Shown here piece after piece: positions 1-13,039 of a stretch of DNA of 64,000 bases; the stretch's first letter is position 1; each line of letters opens with the position of its first letter. The DNA comes from Candidatus Kurthia intestinigallinarum. GTDB taxonomy: Bacteria; Bacillota; Bacilli; Bacillales_A; Planococcaceae. The stretch covers positions 434,001 through 498,000 of the forward strand of contig NZ_JTFC01000031.1 in assembly GCF_003991225.1 (NCBI RefSeq). Reading direction: 5' to 3'. The notes beneath the pieces were generated by a model. It was not told the origin of the DNA. It was given only the letters and a program-made list of their open reading frames with translations, and did not search any database. A program made the position numbers and the translations under genes.

Positions 1-11
1 TCACCACCTTC
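1..11 (-). promoter_or_regulatory. Ribosome binding site of a gene lying off the left edge
   Basis: Read on the minus strand, the first 11 bases are GAAGGTGGTGA, a near-perfect complement to the 3' end of 16S rRNA. A minus-strand start codon is therefore expected just beyond the left boundary. An in-frame ATG at position 20 could also begin a protein here, but it has no good Shine-Dalgarno sequence of its own. A weak TTGGCA/TAATAA pair lies further upstream. The encoded product cannot be seen. Confidence 0.5.
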
Positions 12-172
12 AATTGTCATTTTTACCCAATAAAATATTACAAAACATATATTCCTTATTTTTATTTATTACTTTTTAAATGATAAGAATGCCAAATTCC
101 TACAAGAATCTACAGTTATCTAGACTAAAAATAAAAATCATTACTTTAGAGCCTTAGTGAAATGTACTGTAC

Positions 173-1075
173 CTACTGCTTGATAACAATTCGATTACCA
201 CTTGGATCCGTTACAATAAATGTATCATCTAAATCTTGGAATGGAATTTGCTGCTTCACATGATTTTTCAATGCTTCATAGGCTTCACTAGATGACAATT
301 TAATATGTACCTCTTTTAAGCCATTATGACGTTCTAATGGTTGTGCTGGATTATCACCAGACCATGTATTCCCAGCGATATGGTGATGATAGCCACCCGC
401 ACCTACGAAAAATACATCATCATATACTTCTTGCTTTTCAAAGCCTAATACATCATGGTAAAAAGCTAGCGTTTCTGCGAGTTGGTTTACGCGTAAATGC
501 ACATGTCCGATAATTGTATCTGCGGGTAGCTTACCATCCGTATCAAAATCTGCAAGCTGCGCTAATTCTTTAAAATCTAGCGGGTTACTGCCCCCTGGAC
601 GCGTAGCCCATTCCTCACGTGGACGGTCTGCGTAAATTTCGATGCCGTTGCCTTCAATATCTGATAAATAAAAAGCTTCGCTATAGCCGTGGTCACTTGC
701 ACTATCCAATTTTGCAATGGGTATGATACGTTCAAAATGTGGGAAACGATTTTCTTGTTCGCGTGGACTATCCACCGTTTCTTTATTGCGTAAAATCTCA
801 AAGAATTTTGTCGCAAACGCAGCTCTTGTTGGTAATAAAAAAGCGGTATGGAATAAGCCTGTTGATAGAGCTGGCTGCAATTTTTCTGCTGTTTTTTGTA
901 ATGTAAAGAAAGCCGGAGCTCCTTTTGCTGCTGAGAAGCTAGCGGTTGTTGCGCTTTTTTTGACTACATATAAACCGACAACTTGCTCATAAAAAGCAGT
1001 TTGTCGCTCTAAGTCTATTACTTTTAATACTACGTTATCAATTTTAAGATTTGAATCGATTTCAAATGTTGTCAT
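173..1075 (-). CDS. VOC-family ring-cleavage dioxygenase (CatE-like, catechol 2,3-dioxygenase type)
   Basis: Predicted cytosolic metal-dependent dioxygenase of the vicinal oxygen chelate fold, resembling Bacillus CatE, which opens catechol rings and protects against catechol and quinone stress. The 300 aa match the two-module family: N-terminal betaalphabetabetabeta module about 10-150, catalytic module about 185-298. Visible signatures are a GHVHLRV strand carrying a metal-ligand His near 190, a His cluster (YHHHIAG) near 230, and a late acidic strand with DPSGNRIVI. The ATG follows GTGAGGGATTAAAT. It is a single gene after the pyr terminator. A short palindrome TAGTTAACAACTA at 1097-1109, between a weak TTGCAT/TAAAAC promoter and the start, could be a MarR-type operator. 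Family assignment is firm; the substrate is inferred. Confidence 0.85.
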   Translation of the reverse strand: MTTFEIDSNLKIDNVVLKVIDLERQTAFYEQVVGLYVVKKSATTASFSAAKGAPAFFTLQKTAEKLQPALSTGLFHTAFLLPTRAAFATKFFEILRNKETVDSPREQENRFPHFERIIPIAKLDSASDHGYSEAFYLSDIEGNGIEIYADRPREEWATRPGGSNPLDFKELAQLADFDTDGKLPADTIIGHVHLRVNQLAETLAFYHDVLGFEKQEVYDDVFFVGAGGYHHHIAGNTWSGDNPAQPLERHNGLKEVHIKLSSSEAYEALKNHVKQQIPFQDLDDTFIVTDPSGNRIVIKQ

Positions 1076-1150
1076 ATTTAATCCCTCACAAATTCCTAGT
1101 TAACAACTAAGTTTTATCATATTTTAACAAGCGATGCAAGTTTCGCACGA

Positions 1151-1187
1151 AAAAGAGGAATCGCAATCATATGCAATTCCTCTTTTC
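1151..1187 (-). terminator. Rho-independent terminator of the pyr operon
   Basis: The inverted repeat AAAAGAGGAAT(T/C)GCA with a 5-base loop is followed on the minus strand by a run of T. It lies 35 bases after the pyrE stop codon and closes the operon. The A-rich left flank makes it usable in both directions. Confidence 0.85.
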
Positions 1188-1221
1188 TATTCAGATAAAT
1201 TTATCTACATATATGTCGCAA

Positions 1222-1854
1222 TTATTTTAAGTTACCTGCTTTTAAGTCTTCGTACCAGCTTAGTAACCCTGGGATATCTGCTTCTTCGATTGCACCTGTT
1301 TCTTTTGCTGCTTCAATTAATGCTTCGAAATTAGACAGGCTATAATATGGCACGCCTGCTTTTTCAAAGTTTTCAAGTGCAGCTGGTAATAAGTATGAGT
1401 ACACAGAGACAACGCCTAGTACATCAGCACCTTCACGATTTAATGCTTCTACTGCATTGATTGAAGAGCCACCTGTTGAAACGATGTCTTCAATCACAAC
1501 TGTTTTAGCACCCGCTTGGAATTTCCCTTCCGTTTGTTTACCACGGCCATGGTCTTTTGGTTTTGAACGAACATATACCATTGCTAAGTCTAAAATCTCC
1601 GCTACCCATGCAGCATGTGGAATGCCTGCTGTCGCTGTGCCTGCTACAAGCTCAGTGCCTGGGAATTTTTCGTTGATTAAGTCTGCTAAGCCTTGTGCGA
1701 TTACTTTACGTACTTTTGGAAATGAAATCGTTAGACGTGTATCGCAGTAAATGGGTGATTTAATACCTGATGCCCATGTGAATAAATCATTTGGACTTAA
1801 CTCTACTGCGCCTACTTCTAACATACCTTTTGCTACATCGTGTTGAATTGCCAT
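1222..1854 (-). CDS. pyrE: Orotate phosphoribosyltransferase
   Basis: Catalyses orotate + PRPP to OMP + pyrophosphate, the fifth step of UMP synthesis. The 210 aa fit the family. The PRPP loop VVIEDIVSTGGSS lies near residues 120-132, and the catalytic-loop segment RSKPKDHGRGKQTEG precedes it. I place the start at MAIQHDVAKG because GGGAGG sits 10 bases upstream. An in-frame ATG 18 bases earlier lies on top of that site and inside the end of pyrF. It is the last gene of the pyr operon, 2 bases after pyrF and just before the terminator. Confidence 0.97.
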   Translation of the reverse strand: MAIQHDVAKGMLEVGAVELSPNDLFTWASGIKSPIYCDTRLTISFPKVRKVIAQGLADLINEKFPGTELVAGTATAGIPHAAWVAEILDLAMVYVRSKPKDHGRGKQTEGKFQAGAKTVVIEDIVSTGGSSINAVEALNREGADVLGVVSVYSYLLPAALENFEKAGVPYYSLSNFEALIEAAKETGAIEEADIPGLLSWYEDLKAGNLK

Positions 1855-1856
1855 CT

Positions 1857-2564
1857 TTAATTGTCCTCCCATAATTGTACCACTGTATGATACGCTTCTA
1901 CTGGATTTTGTGCCTTTGTAATCGCGCGTCCTACAACGATTTGTGTTGAGCCTTCTGCGCGCGCTACTTGCGGTGTTGCAACACGTTTTTGATCATGTGT
2001 CGCCCCCCCTGCTAAGCGAATACCAGGTGTTACTTTCAAGAAGGCTTTACCGCATGCTTCTTCAATCATTTTCGCTTCGAGAACCGAACAGACAACACCA
2101 TCTAATCCCGCATCTTTTGCGAGTTTCGCATAATGGACGACGGATTCAAAAATGGCTCCAGGGATTTTTTGTTCATTGTTCATTTGCTCTTCAGAAGTCG
2201 AAGTTAATTGCGTAACAGCAATTAATGCGGGACGTTCTTTGCCTTCTGGTGTTCCTTCAATCAGTCCTTCTAGCGCTGCTTTCATCATCAGCGAGCCGCC
2301 TGCTGCGTGAACATTTACTAAATCAATATCTAGCTTCGCTAAGCCTTTCATTGCTGATTTCACCGTATTTGGAATATCATGCAGTTTTAAATCTAAGAAA
2401 ATGTCGTGACCTAATGCTTTGATGGCACGAATAATGGATGGACCATTTTGTAAATAAAGTTCCATGCCTACCTTTACAAATAGTGGCTCATCAAATTGGG
2501 ATAAAAAGGTTGTTACATCTTCAGGTGTTGGAAAATCAAGTGCAATAATTGGCTTTGTGTTCAT
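1857..2564 (-). CDS. pyrF: Orotidine 5'-phosphate decarboxylase
   Basis: Decarboxylates OMP to UMP, the final step of de novo pyrimidine synthesis. The 235 aa TIM barrel shows the catalytic Lys/Asp signature [11 protein letters not shown] (about residues 58-68) and the phosphate-binding C-terminal segment VVGRAIT near 210. The ATG lies 2 bases after the pyrD stop, with GAAGGAG of the pyrD 3' end serving as ribosome binding site, so translation is probably coupled. The pyrE binding site is in turn embedded in the pyrF 3' end. Confidence 0.97.
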   Translation of the reverse strand: MNTKPIIALDFPTPEDVTTFLSQFDEPLFVKVGMELYLQNGPSIIRAIKALGHDIFLDLKLHDIPNTVKSAMKGLAKLDIDLVNVHAAGGSLMMKAALEGLIEGTPEGKERPALIAVTQLTSTSEEQMNNEQKIPGAIFESVVHYAKLAKDAGLDGVVCSVLEAKMIEEACGKAFLKVTPGIRLAGGATHDQKRVATPQVARAEGSTQIVVGRAITKAQNPVEAYHTVVQLWEDN

Positions 2565-2566
2565 CG

Positions 2567-4241
<1,675 letters not shown>

Positions 4242-4242
<1 letters not shown>

Positions 4243-7200
4243 TAGATGCGCACCTCTACTTGAGCTTTTGGCATTGGCATTGCTGTGAATGTCATTGATT
4301 CGATAACTTTTAAAATTGCATCTGCTGTATCAAGTGAAGTTAAGCAAGCGATACCGTTCTCTACTGCTTCACGACGGATACGGAAACCATCACGTGCTGG
4401 TTGTTGACCTTTTGTAAGCGTGTTGATGATTAGCTGTGCTTCACCTTTTTGGATGACATCAAGTAATGTTGGGCCATTTGAGCCGATTTTATCAACGATT
4501 GTTGTTTGAATTCCTGCTTGTGCTAATGCTTTCGCTGTTCCTGGTGTTGCGAAGATTGAGTAGCCGATTTCTACAAAACGTTTTGCAAGCTCTGTTGCTT
4601 CTGCTTTATCTTTGTCTGCTACAGTCATTAATACTGAACCGTGATCTTCGATTTTTGTACCTGCTGCAACGAAGCCTTTGTAAAGTGCTTTTTCAAGCGT
4701 TGCATCTTTACCCATTACTTCACCAGTTGATTTCATTTCAGGTCCTAATGTTGTATCGACACGACGTAGTTTCGCGAAGCTGAATACTGGTACTTTAACG
4801 AAGACACCTTCTTGAATTGGTGCTAATCCTGTTGGATACCCTTGGTCAACGATTGATGTACCAAGGATGGCTTTTGTTGCTACATTGGCCATTGGGATAT
4901 TTGTAATTTTACTTAAGAATGGTACGGTACGTGATGCACGTGGGTTTACTTCAATTACATACACTTCATCATTTGAGATAACGTATTGGATGTTCATTAA
5001 TCCTTTAATACCAAGACCTAATGCTAGGCGTGTTGTGTAATCCACTAATGTATCAATATGTTTTTGAGATAAGTTTTGTGGTGGGTAAACCGCGATTGAG
5101 TCACCTGAGTGAACCCCTGCACGTTCAATATGTTCCATGATCCCTGGGATACATACATTTGTACCATCACAAATTGCATCTACTTCGATTTCTTTACCAG
5201 TTAAGTAGCGGTCGATTAATACTGGGTGCTCTGGTGATGCTTCAACCGCAGTTTCCATATAGTGTTTGATTTCGTCTGTGCTATAAACAATTTGCATTGC
5301 GCGTCCACCAAGTACATATGAAGGACGTACAAGCACTGGGTAACCGATTGATTCCGCAATTTTCACCGCGTCTTCTGTGTTTGTTGCTGTTTTACCAAGT
5401 GGTTGTGGAATATTTAATTCGTGAAGTGCTTCTTCGAAACGGTCACGAGATTCTGCACGGTCGATTGAGTCTAGTGATGTACCTAGAATTTTTACGCCAC
5501 GTGCTTCTAATTTATCTGCTAAGTTGATGGCTGTTTGACCACCGAATTGGACAACCACACCTTTTGGTTGCTCTAAATCGATAATGTGCATCACGTCTTC
5601 GATTGTTAATGGCTCGAAGTATAATTTATCTGAGATTGAGAAGTCAGTCGATACCGTTTCTGGGTTTGAGTTGATGATGATTGCTTCGTAACCTGCTTCT
5701 TGGATTGCCCATACTGAGTGTACTGTCGCATAGTCAAACTCAACCCCTTGACCGATACGAATTGGACCAGAGCCTAATACGATCACTGATTCACGATCTG
5801 TTTTGATTGACTCATTTTCATCTTCGTATGTGCCATAGAAGTACGGTGTTTCTGATTCGAATTCTGCTGCACAAGTATCAACCATTTTGTACACTGGGAT
5901 GATGCCATTTGCTTTACGGAAGTCGTATACATCACTTTCACTCATGCCCCATAGTTTACCGATTGTTTCATCGGCGAAACCAATTTTCTTCGCATGACGT
6001 AATACTTCAACGTCTTGAACATTGTCTTTTAATGTTGTTTCGTAATCGATGATGTTTTTGAATTTATTTAAGAAGAATAAGTCAATTTTTGACCATTCAT
6101 GGATTTCTTCGATTGTTACGCCGCGACGTAATGCTTCACCTAGGAAGAATAAACGTTCATCGCCCGCTTTTGTGACACGTTTTTTAATCCATTCATCTGA
6201 AAGATCTTCCGCGTGCTTCATTTCAAGATGCTTGTGACCTGTTTCTAATGAACGTACGGCTTTTAGCATCGCTTCTTCAAAGTTACGACCGATAGCCATT
6301 ACTTCACCAGTTGCTTTCATTTGTGTACCAAGGTTACGTTTTGCACCTTCGAATTTATCAAATGGCCAGCGTGGGATTTTTGCAACAATGTAGTCAAGTG
6401 CTGGCTCGAAGCAAGCGTATGTTTTACCTGTTACAGGGTTGATCATTTCATCAAGTGTTAGGCCAACAGCAATTTTTGCTGCAAGCTTCGCGATTGGGTA
6501 ACCCGTTGCTTTTGATGCAAGTGCTGATGAACGTGATACACGTGGGTTTACTTCAATGATGTAGTAGTTGAAGCTGTCTGGGTCAAGTGCTAGCTGTACG
6601 TTACAGCCACCTTCGATGCCTAGTGCACGGATGATTTTTAATGATACGTTACGTAGCATATGGTATTCGCGGTCAGATAATGTTTGTGATGGTGCTACAA
6701 CGATTGAGTCACCTGTGTGAATGCCGACTGGGTCAACGTTCTCCATGTTACAAACAACGATGGCATTGTCTTTTGAGTCACGCATTACTTCGTACTCAAC
6801 CTCTTTGTAGCCAGCGATTGATTTTTCTACTAAACATTGTGTTACTGGAGAGTATTTTAAGCCAGATGCAACGATTTCGTGAAGGTCTTGGTCATTTTCA
6901 CAAATACCACCGCCCGTACCGCCTAGTGTAAAGGCTGGACGTACGATAATTGGATAACCGATTTTTTTTACGAATTCTTCTGCTTCTTCTACTGTGTGTA
7001 CGATTTCTGATTCTGGTGTTGGGACATCTAGTTCGTACATTAAGTTACGGAATAAATCACGGTCCTCTGCTTGGTTAATGGCATCTAATTTTGTACCTAA
7101 GATTTCTACATTTAGCTCATCTAAAATACCTGAGTTATGAAGCTCGATTGCCATATTTAAACCTGTTTGACCACCTAGAGTTGGTAAAATCGCGTCTGGG

Positions 7201-7445
7201 CGTTCTTTACGGATAATACGAGATACGAACTCAAGGCTAATTGGCTCGATGTATACTTTGTCAGCGATTTGTGTATCTGTCATGATTGTTGCTGGGTTTG
7301 AGTTAATAAGAATAACACGGTACCCTTCCTCTTTAAGTGAAAGGCAGGCTTGTGTACCTGCGTAGTCGAATTCTGCGGCTTGACCGATGATGATTGGACC
7401 AGAACCGATTACTAAAATGGATTTGATATCTTGGCGTTTAGGCAT
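4242..7445 (-). CDS. carB: Carbamoyl-phosphate synthase large subunit
   Basis: Makes carbamoyl phosphate from bicarbonate, two ATP and ammonia delivered by CarA. The 1067 aa contain the expected duplicated ATP-grasp halves: both begin with a GSGPIxIGQxxEFDYA motif (near residues 13 and 560), and an MGS-like allosteric domain occupies about 930-1067. The gene overlaps the carA 3' end by 8 bases with GAGAGGAG upstream, so the two subunits are translationally coupled. As the only car pair seen here it lies in the pyr operon, and pyrimidine control is expected. Confidence 0.98.
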
Positions 7446-8541
7446 GTTGTTGTTGCTCCTCTCTAGTATTGTTATTCATTAACTCGATAAATTCGTCGAA
7501 TAGATGGTTCGGATCTTCCGGACCAGGTGATGCTTCTGGGTGATATTGTACCGTGAAGGCTGCTGCTGTTTTGTGGCGTAGTCCTTCACATGTGCTGTCA
7601 TTTAAAGCAACATGTGTTACTTCTAGGTCTGTTGCAGCAAGTGAATCCATATCTACTGCGTAACCATGGTTTTGAGATGTTAATTCTGTACGACCTGTAC
7701 GTAAGTCTTTTACTGGGTGGTTCGCACCGCGGTGACCGAATTTTAATTTAAATGTTTGTGCACCGCTTGCTAATGCGAATAGTTGGTGACCTAAGCAAAT
7801 ACCGAATAGTGGAACTTTTCCGATTAAAGTTTTAATCGTTTCAATTGCTTCTGGTACATCAAGTGGATCCCCAGGTCCGTTTGATAGCATGATGCCATCT
7901 GGGTGGTAAGCTAGCACTTCTTCTGCGGTTGTGTTGTAAGGGACAACGACTACATCACAGTTACGTTTATTTAATTCGCGTAAAATCCCGTGCTTCATAC
8001 CGAAGTCCATTAGGACAACGCGTTTGCCACGTCCTGGAGATGGATATGCGCTTTTTGTTGAAACTTGTTCTACTTGGTTTGTTGGGAAAGTTGTGCCTTG
8101 TAAGCGTGCCACAACTTCTTCTACATTGACGTCTTCATTTGTCGCTGTTAAGTATCCTTTAACAGAACCTTCGTTACGAATAAGGCGTGTTAGTTTACGT
8201 GTGTCGATGCCTTCAATCCCTGGAATGTCTTTCATTTTGAAGTATTCATCCACTGTGCCTTCGTTACGGAAGTTTGATGGTGTTTTTGCTAGTTCATGTA
8301 CGACGAACCCTTTAATTGCTGGTGAAATCGTTTCGAAATCATCACGGTTCATCCCGTAGTTACCAATTAGTGGGTAGGTCATTGTTACGATTTGTCCGCA
8401 GAAAGATGGATCAGATAATGTTTCTTGATATCCTGTCATCCCCGTTGTGAATACGACTTCACCGTCCGAACCTTTGTCACTACCAAATGCTTGCCCTTCA
8501 AATACTTCCCCTGTTTCTAAAATGAGTTTTCTTGTTGTCAT
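7438..8541 (-). CDS. carA: Carbamoyl-phosphate synthase small (glutaminase) subunit
   Basis: Hydrolyses glutamine and channels ammonia to CarB. The N-terminal CPSase small domain spans about 1-150; the class I glutamine amidotransferase domain has the nucleophile motif FGICLGHQL (Cys near 245) and the His/Glu pair in [11 protein letters not shown] near the C-terminus. The chosen start [11 protein letters not shown] has GGGAGGAAGCATA just upstream and forms TAATG with the pyrC stop; the ORF could extend five residues further into pyrC without support. The product has 367 aa. Confidence 0.97.
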   Translation of the reverse strand: MTTRKLILETGEVFEGQAFGSDKGSDGEVVFTTGMTGYQETLSDPSFCGQIVTMTYPLIGNYGMNRDDFETISPAIKGFVVHELAKTPSNFRNEGTVDEYFKMKDIPGIEGIDTRKLTRLIRNEGSVKGYLTATNEDVNVEEVVARLQGTTFPTNQVEQVSTKSAYPSPGRGKRVVLMDFGMKHGILRELNKRNCDVVVVPYNTTAEEVLAYHPDGIMLSNGPGDPLDVPEAIETIKTLIGKVPLFGICLGHQLFALASGAQTFKLKFGHRGANHPVKDLRTGRTELTSQNHGYAVDMDSLAATDLEVTHVALNDSTCEGLRHKTAAAFTVQYHPEASPGPEDPNHLFDEFIELMNNNTREEQQQHA

Positions 8542-9818
8542 TATGCTTCCTCCCATACGATCTCACCATTGTAGATTGTTTTTTGTGGCCATCCATACGC
8601 TTTCCAGCCATTGAATGGTGTGTTTTTCCCTTTTGATTCAAAATTCTCAACGTCGACTGCTTGTTCATTATCTAAGTCAATCAGTACGATGTCTGCAGAT
8701 TCGCCGACATTTAATGTACCGTATGGCAATTTGAATAGTTGTGCCGGTTTAACCGTCATCCAATCAATTAGTTGGCGCAGTGTCCATTTTCCTGTTTTCA
8801 CAAATTGTGTATACAGTAATGGGAACGCTGTTTCAAAACCGACAATGCCGAATGGTGCGCCAACCATACCGCAGCATTTTTCATCATGCGTATGTGGTGC
8901 ATGATCCGTTGCGATACAGTCGATTGTGCCATCAAGTAACCCTTCATGTAATGCTTCCCAGTCATCCTTCGCACGTAATGGTGGATTCATTTTCCAGTTT
9001 GCATCATCTGAAGGGATGTCCATTTCCTCTAAAATTAGATGGTGTGGACAAACTTCAGCAGTTACACGAATGCCTGCTTTTTTCGCATCGCGTACGGCGC
9101 GTACCGATTCTTTTGTTGAAACGTGGCAGACATGATAATGTGCACCAGCTGCTTCAGCAAGTAGTACGTCACGTGCGATTTGAACAGATTCACAAATTGA
9201 TGGAATCCCAGGCAAGCCTAGTTCGTGATTACGTTTCCCTTCGTGCATAACACCGTCGTAGATAAGTGAATTATCTTCACAGTGTGCAACGACCGCTACC
9301 CCAAGCTCCGCTGCATCTTTCATTTGCTCGTACATTGTTGAAGCTAATTGTACGCCGACACCGTCATCAGAGAAGGCAACTGCGCCATTGTCTTTTAAAT
9401 CTTTAATGCTTGTACGTGCGTCACCTGATTGGGCGACTGTTAGTGAACCGTACGGTAGCACACGGATTTTAGCGCTTTTCTCGATAAGACGATTAATTAA
9501 TTGTAAGTTTTCAACTGAGTCTGGAACTGGCTTTGTGTTTGGCATTGCGCAAATGGTTGTGAACCCACCTTTTGCAGCAGATGCTGTTCCTGTTTCAATT
9601 GTTTCTTTATGTTCAAAGCCTGGCTCACGAAGGTGAACATGGACGTCAACAAAACCCGGCGAGGCCATGCAGCCTTTACCATCGATTGTTTCGTCTGCTG
9701 CTTGTGATACTTTTGCCGCAACTTCTGCGATGTTACCATCATTGTCGATTAAAATTTCACCTGCTGATAAGTTCCCTGCTGCATCTACTAACTGGATGTT
9801 TGTGATTAATTTTGACAT
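8541..9818 (-). CDS. pyrC: Dihydroorotase (class I)
   Basis: Zinc amidohydrolase that cyclises carbamoyl-aspartate to dihydroorotate. The 425 aa show the metal-binding HVHLREPG motif (His60 and His62), a later HCED metal site, and FSDDGVGV typical of class I enzymes. The C-terminal catalytic Asp lies in [18 protein letters not shown] precedes the ATG, which shares one base with the pyrB stop (TAATG). It is flanked by pyrB and carA in the usual Bacillus order. Confidence 0.97.
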   Translation of the reverse strand: MSKLITNIQLVDAAGNLSAGEILIDNDGNIAEVAAKVSQAADETIDGKGCMASPGFVDVHVHLREPGFEHKETIETGTASAAKGGFTTICAMPNTKPVPDSVENLQLINRLIEKSAKIRVLPYGSLTVAQSGDARTSIKDLKDNGAVAFSDDGVGVQLASTMYEQMKDAAELGVAVVAHCEDNSLIYDGVMHEGKRNHELGLPGIPSICESVQIARDVLLAEAAGAHYHVCHVSTKESVRAVRDAKKAGIRVTAEVCPHHLILEEMDIPSDDANWKMNPPLRAKDDWEALHEGLLDGTIDCIATDHAPHTHDEKCCGMVGAPFGIVGFETAFPLLYTQFVKTGKWTLRQLIDWMTVKPAQLFKLPYGTLNVGESADIVLIDLDNEQAVDVENFESKGKNTPFNGWKAYGWPQKTIYNGEIVWEEA

Positions 9819-10699
9819 TAGTTTCTCCCCTTTAAGATCGTTTCTACGATAGCCATGCGAACGAATACGCCGTTGCGTACTTGCTCGAAGATTCGCGAGC
9901 GGTCACACTCAACGAGATCGGAGTCAATTTCTACTCCGCGATTCACTGGTGCCGGGTGCATGATGATGGCGCCATCTTTCATTTGCTGTTCACGTTCTTT
10001 CGTTAAGCCGAATTGTGCGTGATATCCTTCTGTTGTAAAACCGTCGTATGCGGCATCACGTTCATGTTGAACGCGAAGTAACATGACGACATCACTTGTA
10101 TGTAGTAACTCATCCCAATCGTGACGTGCCTCGCTGTAGTCGCCTTGCCATTCTTTCGGGCAAACAAAGTGAACGTTTGCGCCAAGTCTTTGTAGTGCGG
10201 ATGCGTTTGATTTTGCAACGCGGCTATGGGACACATCCCCCACGATTGTAACATTTAATCCTTCGAATTTGCCGAACTCTTTGAAAATTGTGAATAAATC
10301 GAGTAGACATTGTGACGGATGCTGGCCTGCACCGTCACCTGCATTGATTACGGAGACGTTGATGCCTTCTAGTAATTCCTTGTAGTAGGCATCATCTTTA
10401 TGGCGAATGACTACTGCGTCCATGCCGATCATCTCTAACGTTTTCACTGTGTCATACAGTGTTTCGCCTTTTAATGTACTTGAAAATCCTGCTTCAAAGG
10501 GAATGACTGTAGCGCCAACTTTGCGCTCAGCCGTTTCAAAGCTTGTTTTCGTACGTGTACTTGGTTCAAAAAATAGGTTTGCAACTAAGTAGTCTTGTTC
10601 TAGTTGTGTGGGCTCGCCTGCTTCAAACGCTGCGGCTCTTTTTAAAATCGCATAGATTTCTTCGTTAGATACTTCTTCAATTGACAGTAAATTTTTCAT
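9818..10699 (-). CDS. pyrB: Aspartate carbamoyltransferase catalytic subunit
   Basis: Condenses carbamoyl phosphate with aspartate. The carbamoyl-phosphate motif [12 protein letters not shown] lies near residues 42-53 and [11 protein letters not shown] is in the C-terminal aspartate domain. Two adjacent ATGs follow TTTGGAGGCACT. I use the second ([10 protein letters not shown], 293 aa) because its spacing to GGAGG is 7 bases rather than 4; a further upstream in-frame Met lacks support. There is no pyrI regulatory subunit, as usual in Firmicutes. The gene is the first behind the second PyrR attenuator, so it is regulated separately from pyrP. Confidence 0.96.
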   Translation of the reverse strand: MKNLLSIEEVSNEEIYAILKRAAAFEAGEPTQLEQDYLVANLFFEPSTRTKTSFETAERKVGATVIPFEAGFSSTLKGETLYDTVKTLEMIGMDAVVIRHKDDAYYKELLEGINVSVINAGDGAGQHPSQCLLDLFTIFKEFGKFEGLNVTIVGDVSHSRVAKSNASALQRLGANVHFVCPKEWQGDYSEARHDWDELLHTSDVVMLLRVQHERDAAYDGFTTEGYHAQFGLTKEREQQMKDGAIIMHPAPVNRGVEIDSDLVECDRSRIFEQVRNGVFVRMAIVETILKGRN

Positions 10700-10743
10700 C
10701 ATAGTGCCTCCAAATTTATTCTCGCTCACAGTCGAGATTTTAA

Positions 10744-10866
10744 TAAAAAAGCCTCCTTAGTTATTTTAAGGAGGCGGAGGAAGGATATTACAGTAGAGGT
10801 ATGCGAGTACGCCCCTCTTAGCTGTAGTATTGACCCTTCTGTGCCTCTCTGGGCAACCCTTAAAAG
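10744..10866 (-). promoter_or_regulatory. PyrR transcription attenuator between pyrP and pyrB
   Basis: The minus-strand RNA holds a PyrR-binding hairpin at about 10834-10863 with loop CCCAGAGAGGC, close to the consensus AGUCCAGAGAGGCU. It is followed by an antiterminator region and an intrinsic terminator (stem GCCTCCTTA, T-run, 10744-10775). Known logic: UMP-bound PyrR holds the anti-antiterminator and transcription stops; at low UMP the antiterminator forms and pyrB-pyrE are transcribed. Confidence 0.92.
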
Positions 10867-10876
10867 GTAATGCTGT

Positions 10877-12241
10877 TTAATTCTTATTAAGTTGTTGTTC
10901 TTTTTTTTCGTCTGCTAACAGCTCAAGGTCTGGCTGCGCTTTACCCGGTAAGATGATGTTTAGTAGGACACCGACGATTGCCGCTAGTGCCATACCTTCG
11001 ATTGCAAAGTCATATCCTTTAATACCGAATGCGTTTTCCCATAAGAGCTTACCGCCGCCGATACCTAAGATTAGAATAACTGATGCAATCACAAGGTTAC
11101 GACTGTGGTCGAAATCAATCTTGTTTTCGACTAGCATGCGTAGCCCGCTTGATGCGATGATACCGAATAGTAAGATCGATACGCCCCCAAGCACTGGTGT
11201 TGGAATTGTACTTACTAAAGCCATTAGCTTTCCTGAGAAGGACAGTAAGACGGCAAACACTGCTGCACCACCGATTACCCATACGCTGAAGACGCGTGTT
11301 AAAACAAGTACGCCGATATTTTCACCGTACGTTGTTTTTGGTGGACCACCGATTAGAGATGAAATTAGTGTACCGAAGCCATCACCTAGTAATGAACGGT
11401 GAAGCCCTGGACTTTTAATGAAATTGCGGTGTACGACTTTCCCTAAAACAAGTTGGTGTCCAATATGCTCTGAGATTGTCACGATGACGATTGGTACCAT
11501 TGCAAGTAGCAACGTCGACGTTACCTTGAAGTCATAATCTATACCAGGAATTAAGAAGTCTGGTGAAGCAATCCACGCTGCTTCTGTTACTGCAGTGAAG
11601 TTAATAAAACTTGTACCTGCAATTTGGTCTGAAATAAGGGCCGCAATATAGCCGACAATCAAGCCGATTAAGATTGGCATCGTGCTGACAACACCTTTTA
11701 CAAAGTTGTTGACGATAATCGCTGCTGCTAGTGTAATGAGTGCGATAACAAAGTACGATGCATGATATACTTTCGTGCCGTTATCTAGTGTTTCATTCAT
11801 TGCCATGTCAACTGCTGTGCCCGCTAACGCTAAGCCGATAACCATAATAACAGGGGCTACGACGATTGGCGGTAAAATGCGTAAAATCCATTTATAACCT
11901 GTTTTCCAGATTAATAGCGACACAATCCCGTATACGATCCCGACTGCCATTGCGCCAATCATTGCTCCACCAGGGCCACCCGCAGCTTTCGTTGCTACTA
12001 AGATAGGAGCAATAAAGGCAAATGATGAGCCTAAATAGGCTGGCACTTGAAAACGTGTTATTAATAAGAAAAATAATGTTGCGATACCACTCGTTAAAAG
12101 GGCGATAGCTGGTGAGAGCCCTGTCAATGTTGGCACTAAAATCGTTGATCCAAACATTGCGAACATATGTTGTAAACTTAATGTAATTAATTGACTGCCT
12201 TTTGGTTTGTCATTGATATCTAAAACAGTTTGATTTGACAT
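10877..12241 (-). CDS. pyrP: Uracil permease
   Basis: Nucleobase-cation symporter-2 family membrane protein importing uracil. The 454 aa are dominated by about 12-14 hydrophobic segments. Family sequence is visible in QHMFAMFGSTILVPTLTG near the N-terminus, and an ISEHIGHQLVLG segment near the middle carries the substrate-site Glu. The true start is the ATG of MSNQTV, 9 bases after GAAGGAAG; the in-frame TTG three codons earlier overlaps the spacer. It follows pyrR by 28 bases, too short to hold an attenuator. Confidence 0.96.
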   Translation of the reverse strand: MSNQTVLDINDKPKGSQLITLSLQHMFAMFGSTILVPTLTGLSPAIALLTSGIATLFFLLITRFQVPAYLGSSFAFIAPILVATKAAGGPGGAMIGAMAVGIVYGIVSLLIWKTGYKWILRILPPIVVAPVIMVIGLALAGTAVDMAMNETLDNGTKVYHASYFVIALITLAAAIIVNNFVKGVVSTMPILIGLIVGYIAALISDQIAGTSFINFTAVTEAAWIASPDFLIPGIDYDFKVTSTLLLAMVPIVIVTISEHIGHQLVLGKVVHRNFIKSPGLHRSLLGDGFGTLISSLIGGPPKTTYGENIGVLVLTRVFSVWVIGGAAVFAVLLSFSGKLMALVSTIPTPVLGGVSILLFGIIASSGLRMLVENKIDFDHSRNLVIASVILILGIGGGKLLWENAFGIKGYDFAIEGMALAAIVGVLLNIILPGKAQPDLELLADEKKEQQLNKN

Positions 12242-12269
12242 ATCTTTCAACTTCCTTCTTTGCTTCTAC

Positions 12270-12966
<697 letters not shown>

Positions 12967-12998
12967 AAAAGGTGAATATTAAGATTTTCACTGACACA

Positions 12999-13028
12999 AT
13001 TATAGACCTTCATGACTTAAAGTGTCAA
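12999..13028 (-). promoter_or_regulatory. Sigma-A promoter of the pyr operon
   Basis: Minus strand: TTGACA (13023-13028), an 18-base spacer, TATAAT (12999-13004). Both hexamers are perfect consensus. Transcription would begin near 12992, leaving a leader of about 180 bases that holds the attenuator. Confidence 0.9.
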
Positions 13029-13039
13029 CAGCCTATTTG

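Noticed and set aside
1-20. ATG at position 20 on the minus strand as a gene start
   Set aside because: The following bases form a near-perfect Shine-Dalgarno sequence themselves, so the real start is more likely outside the window.
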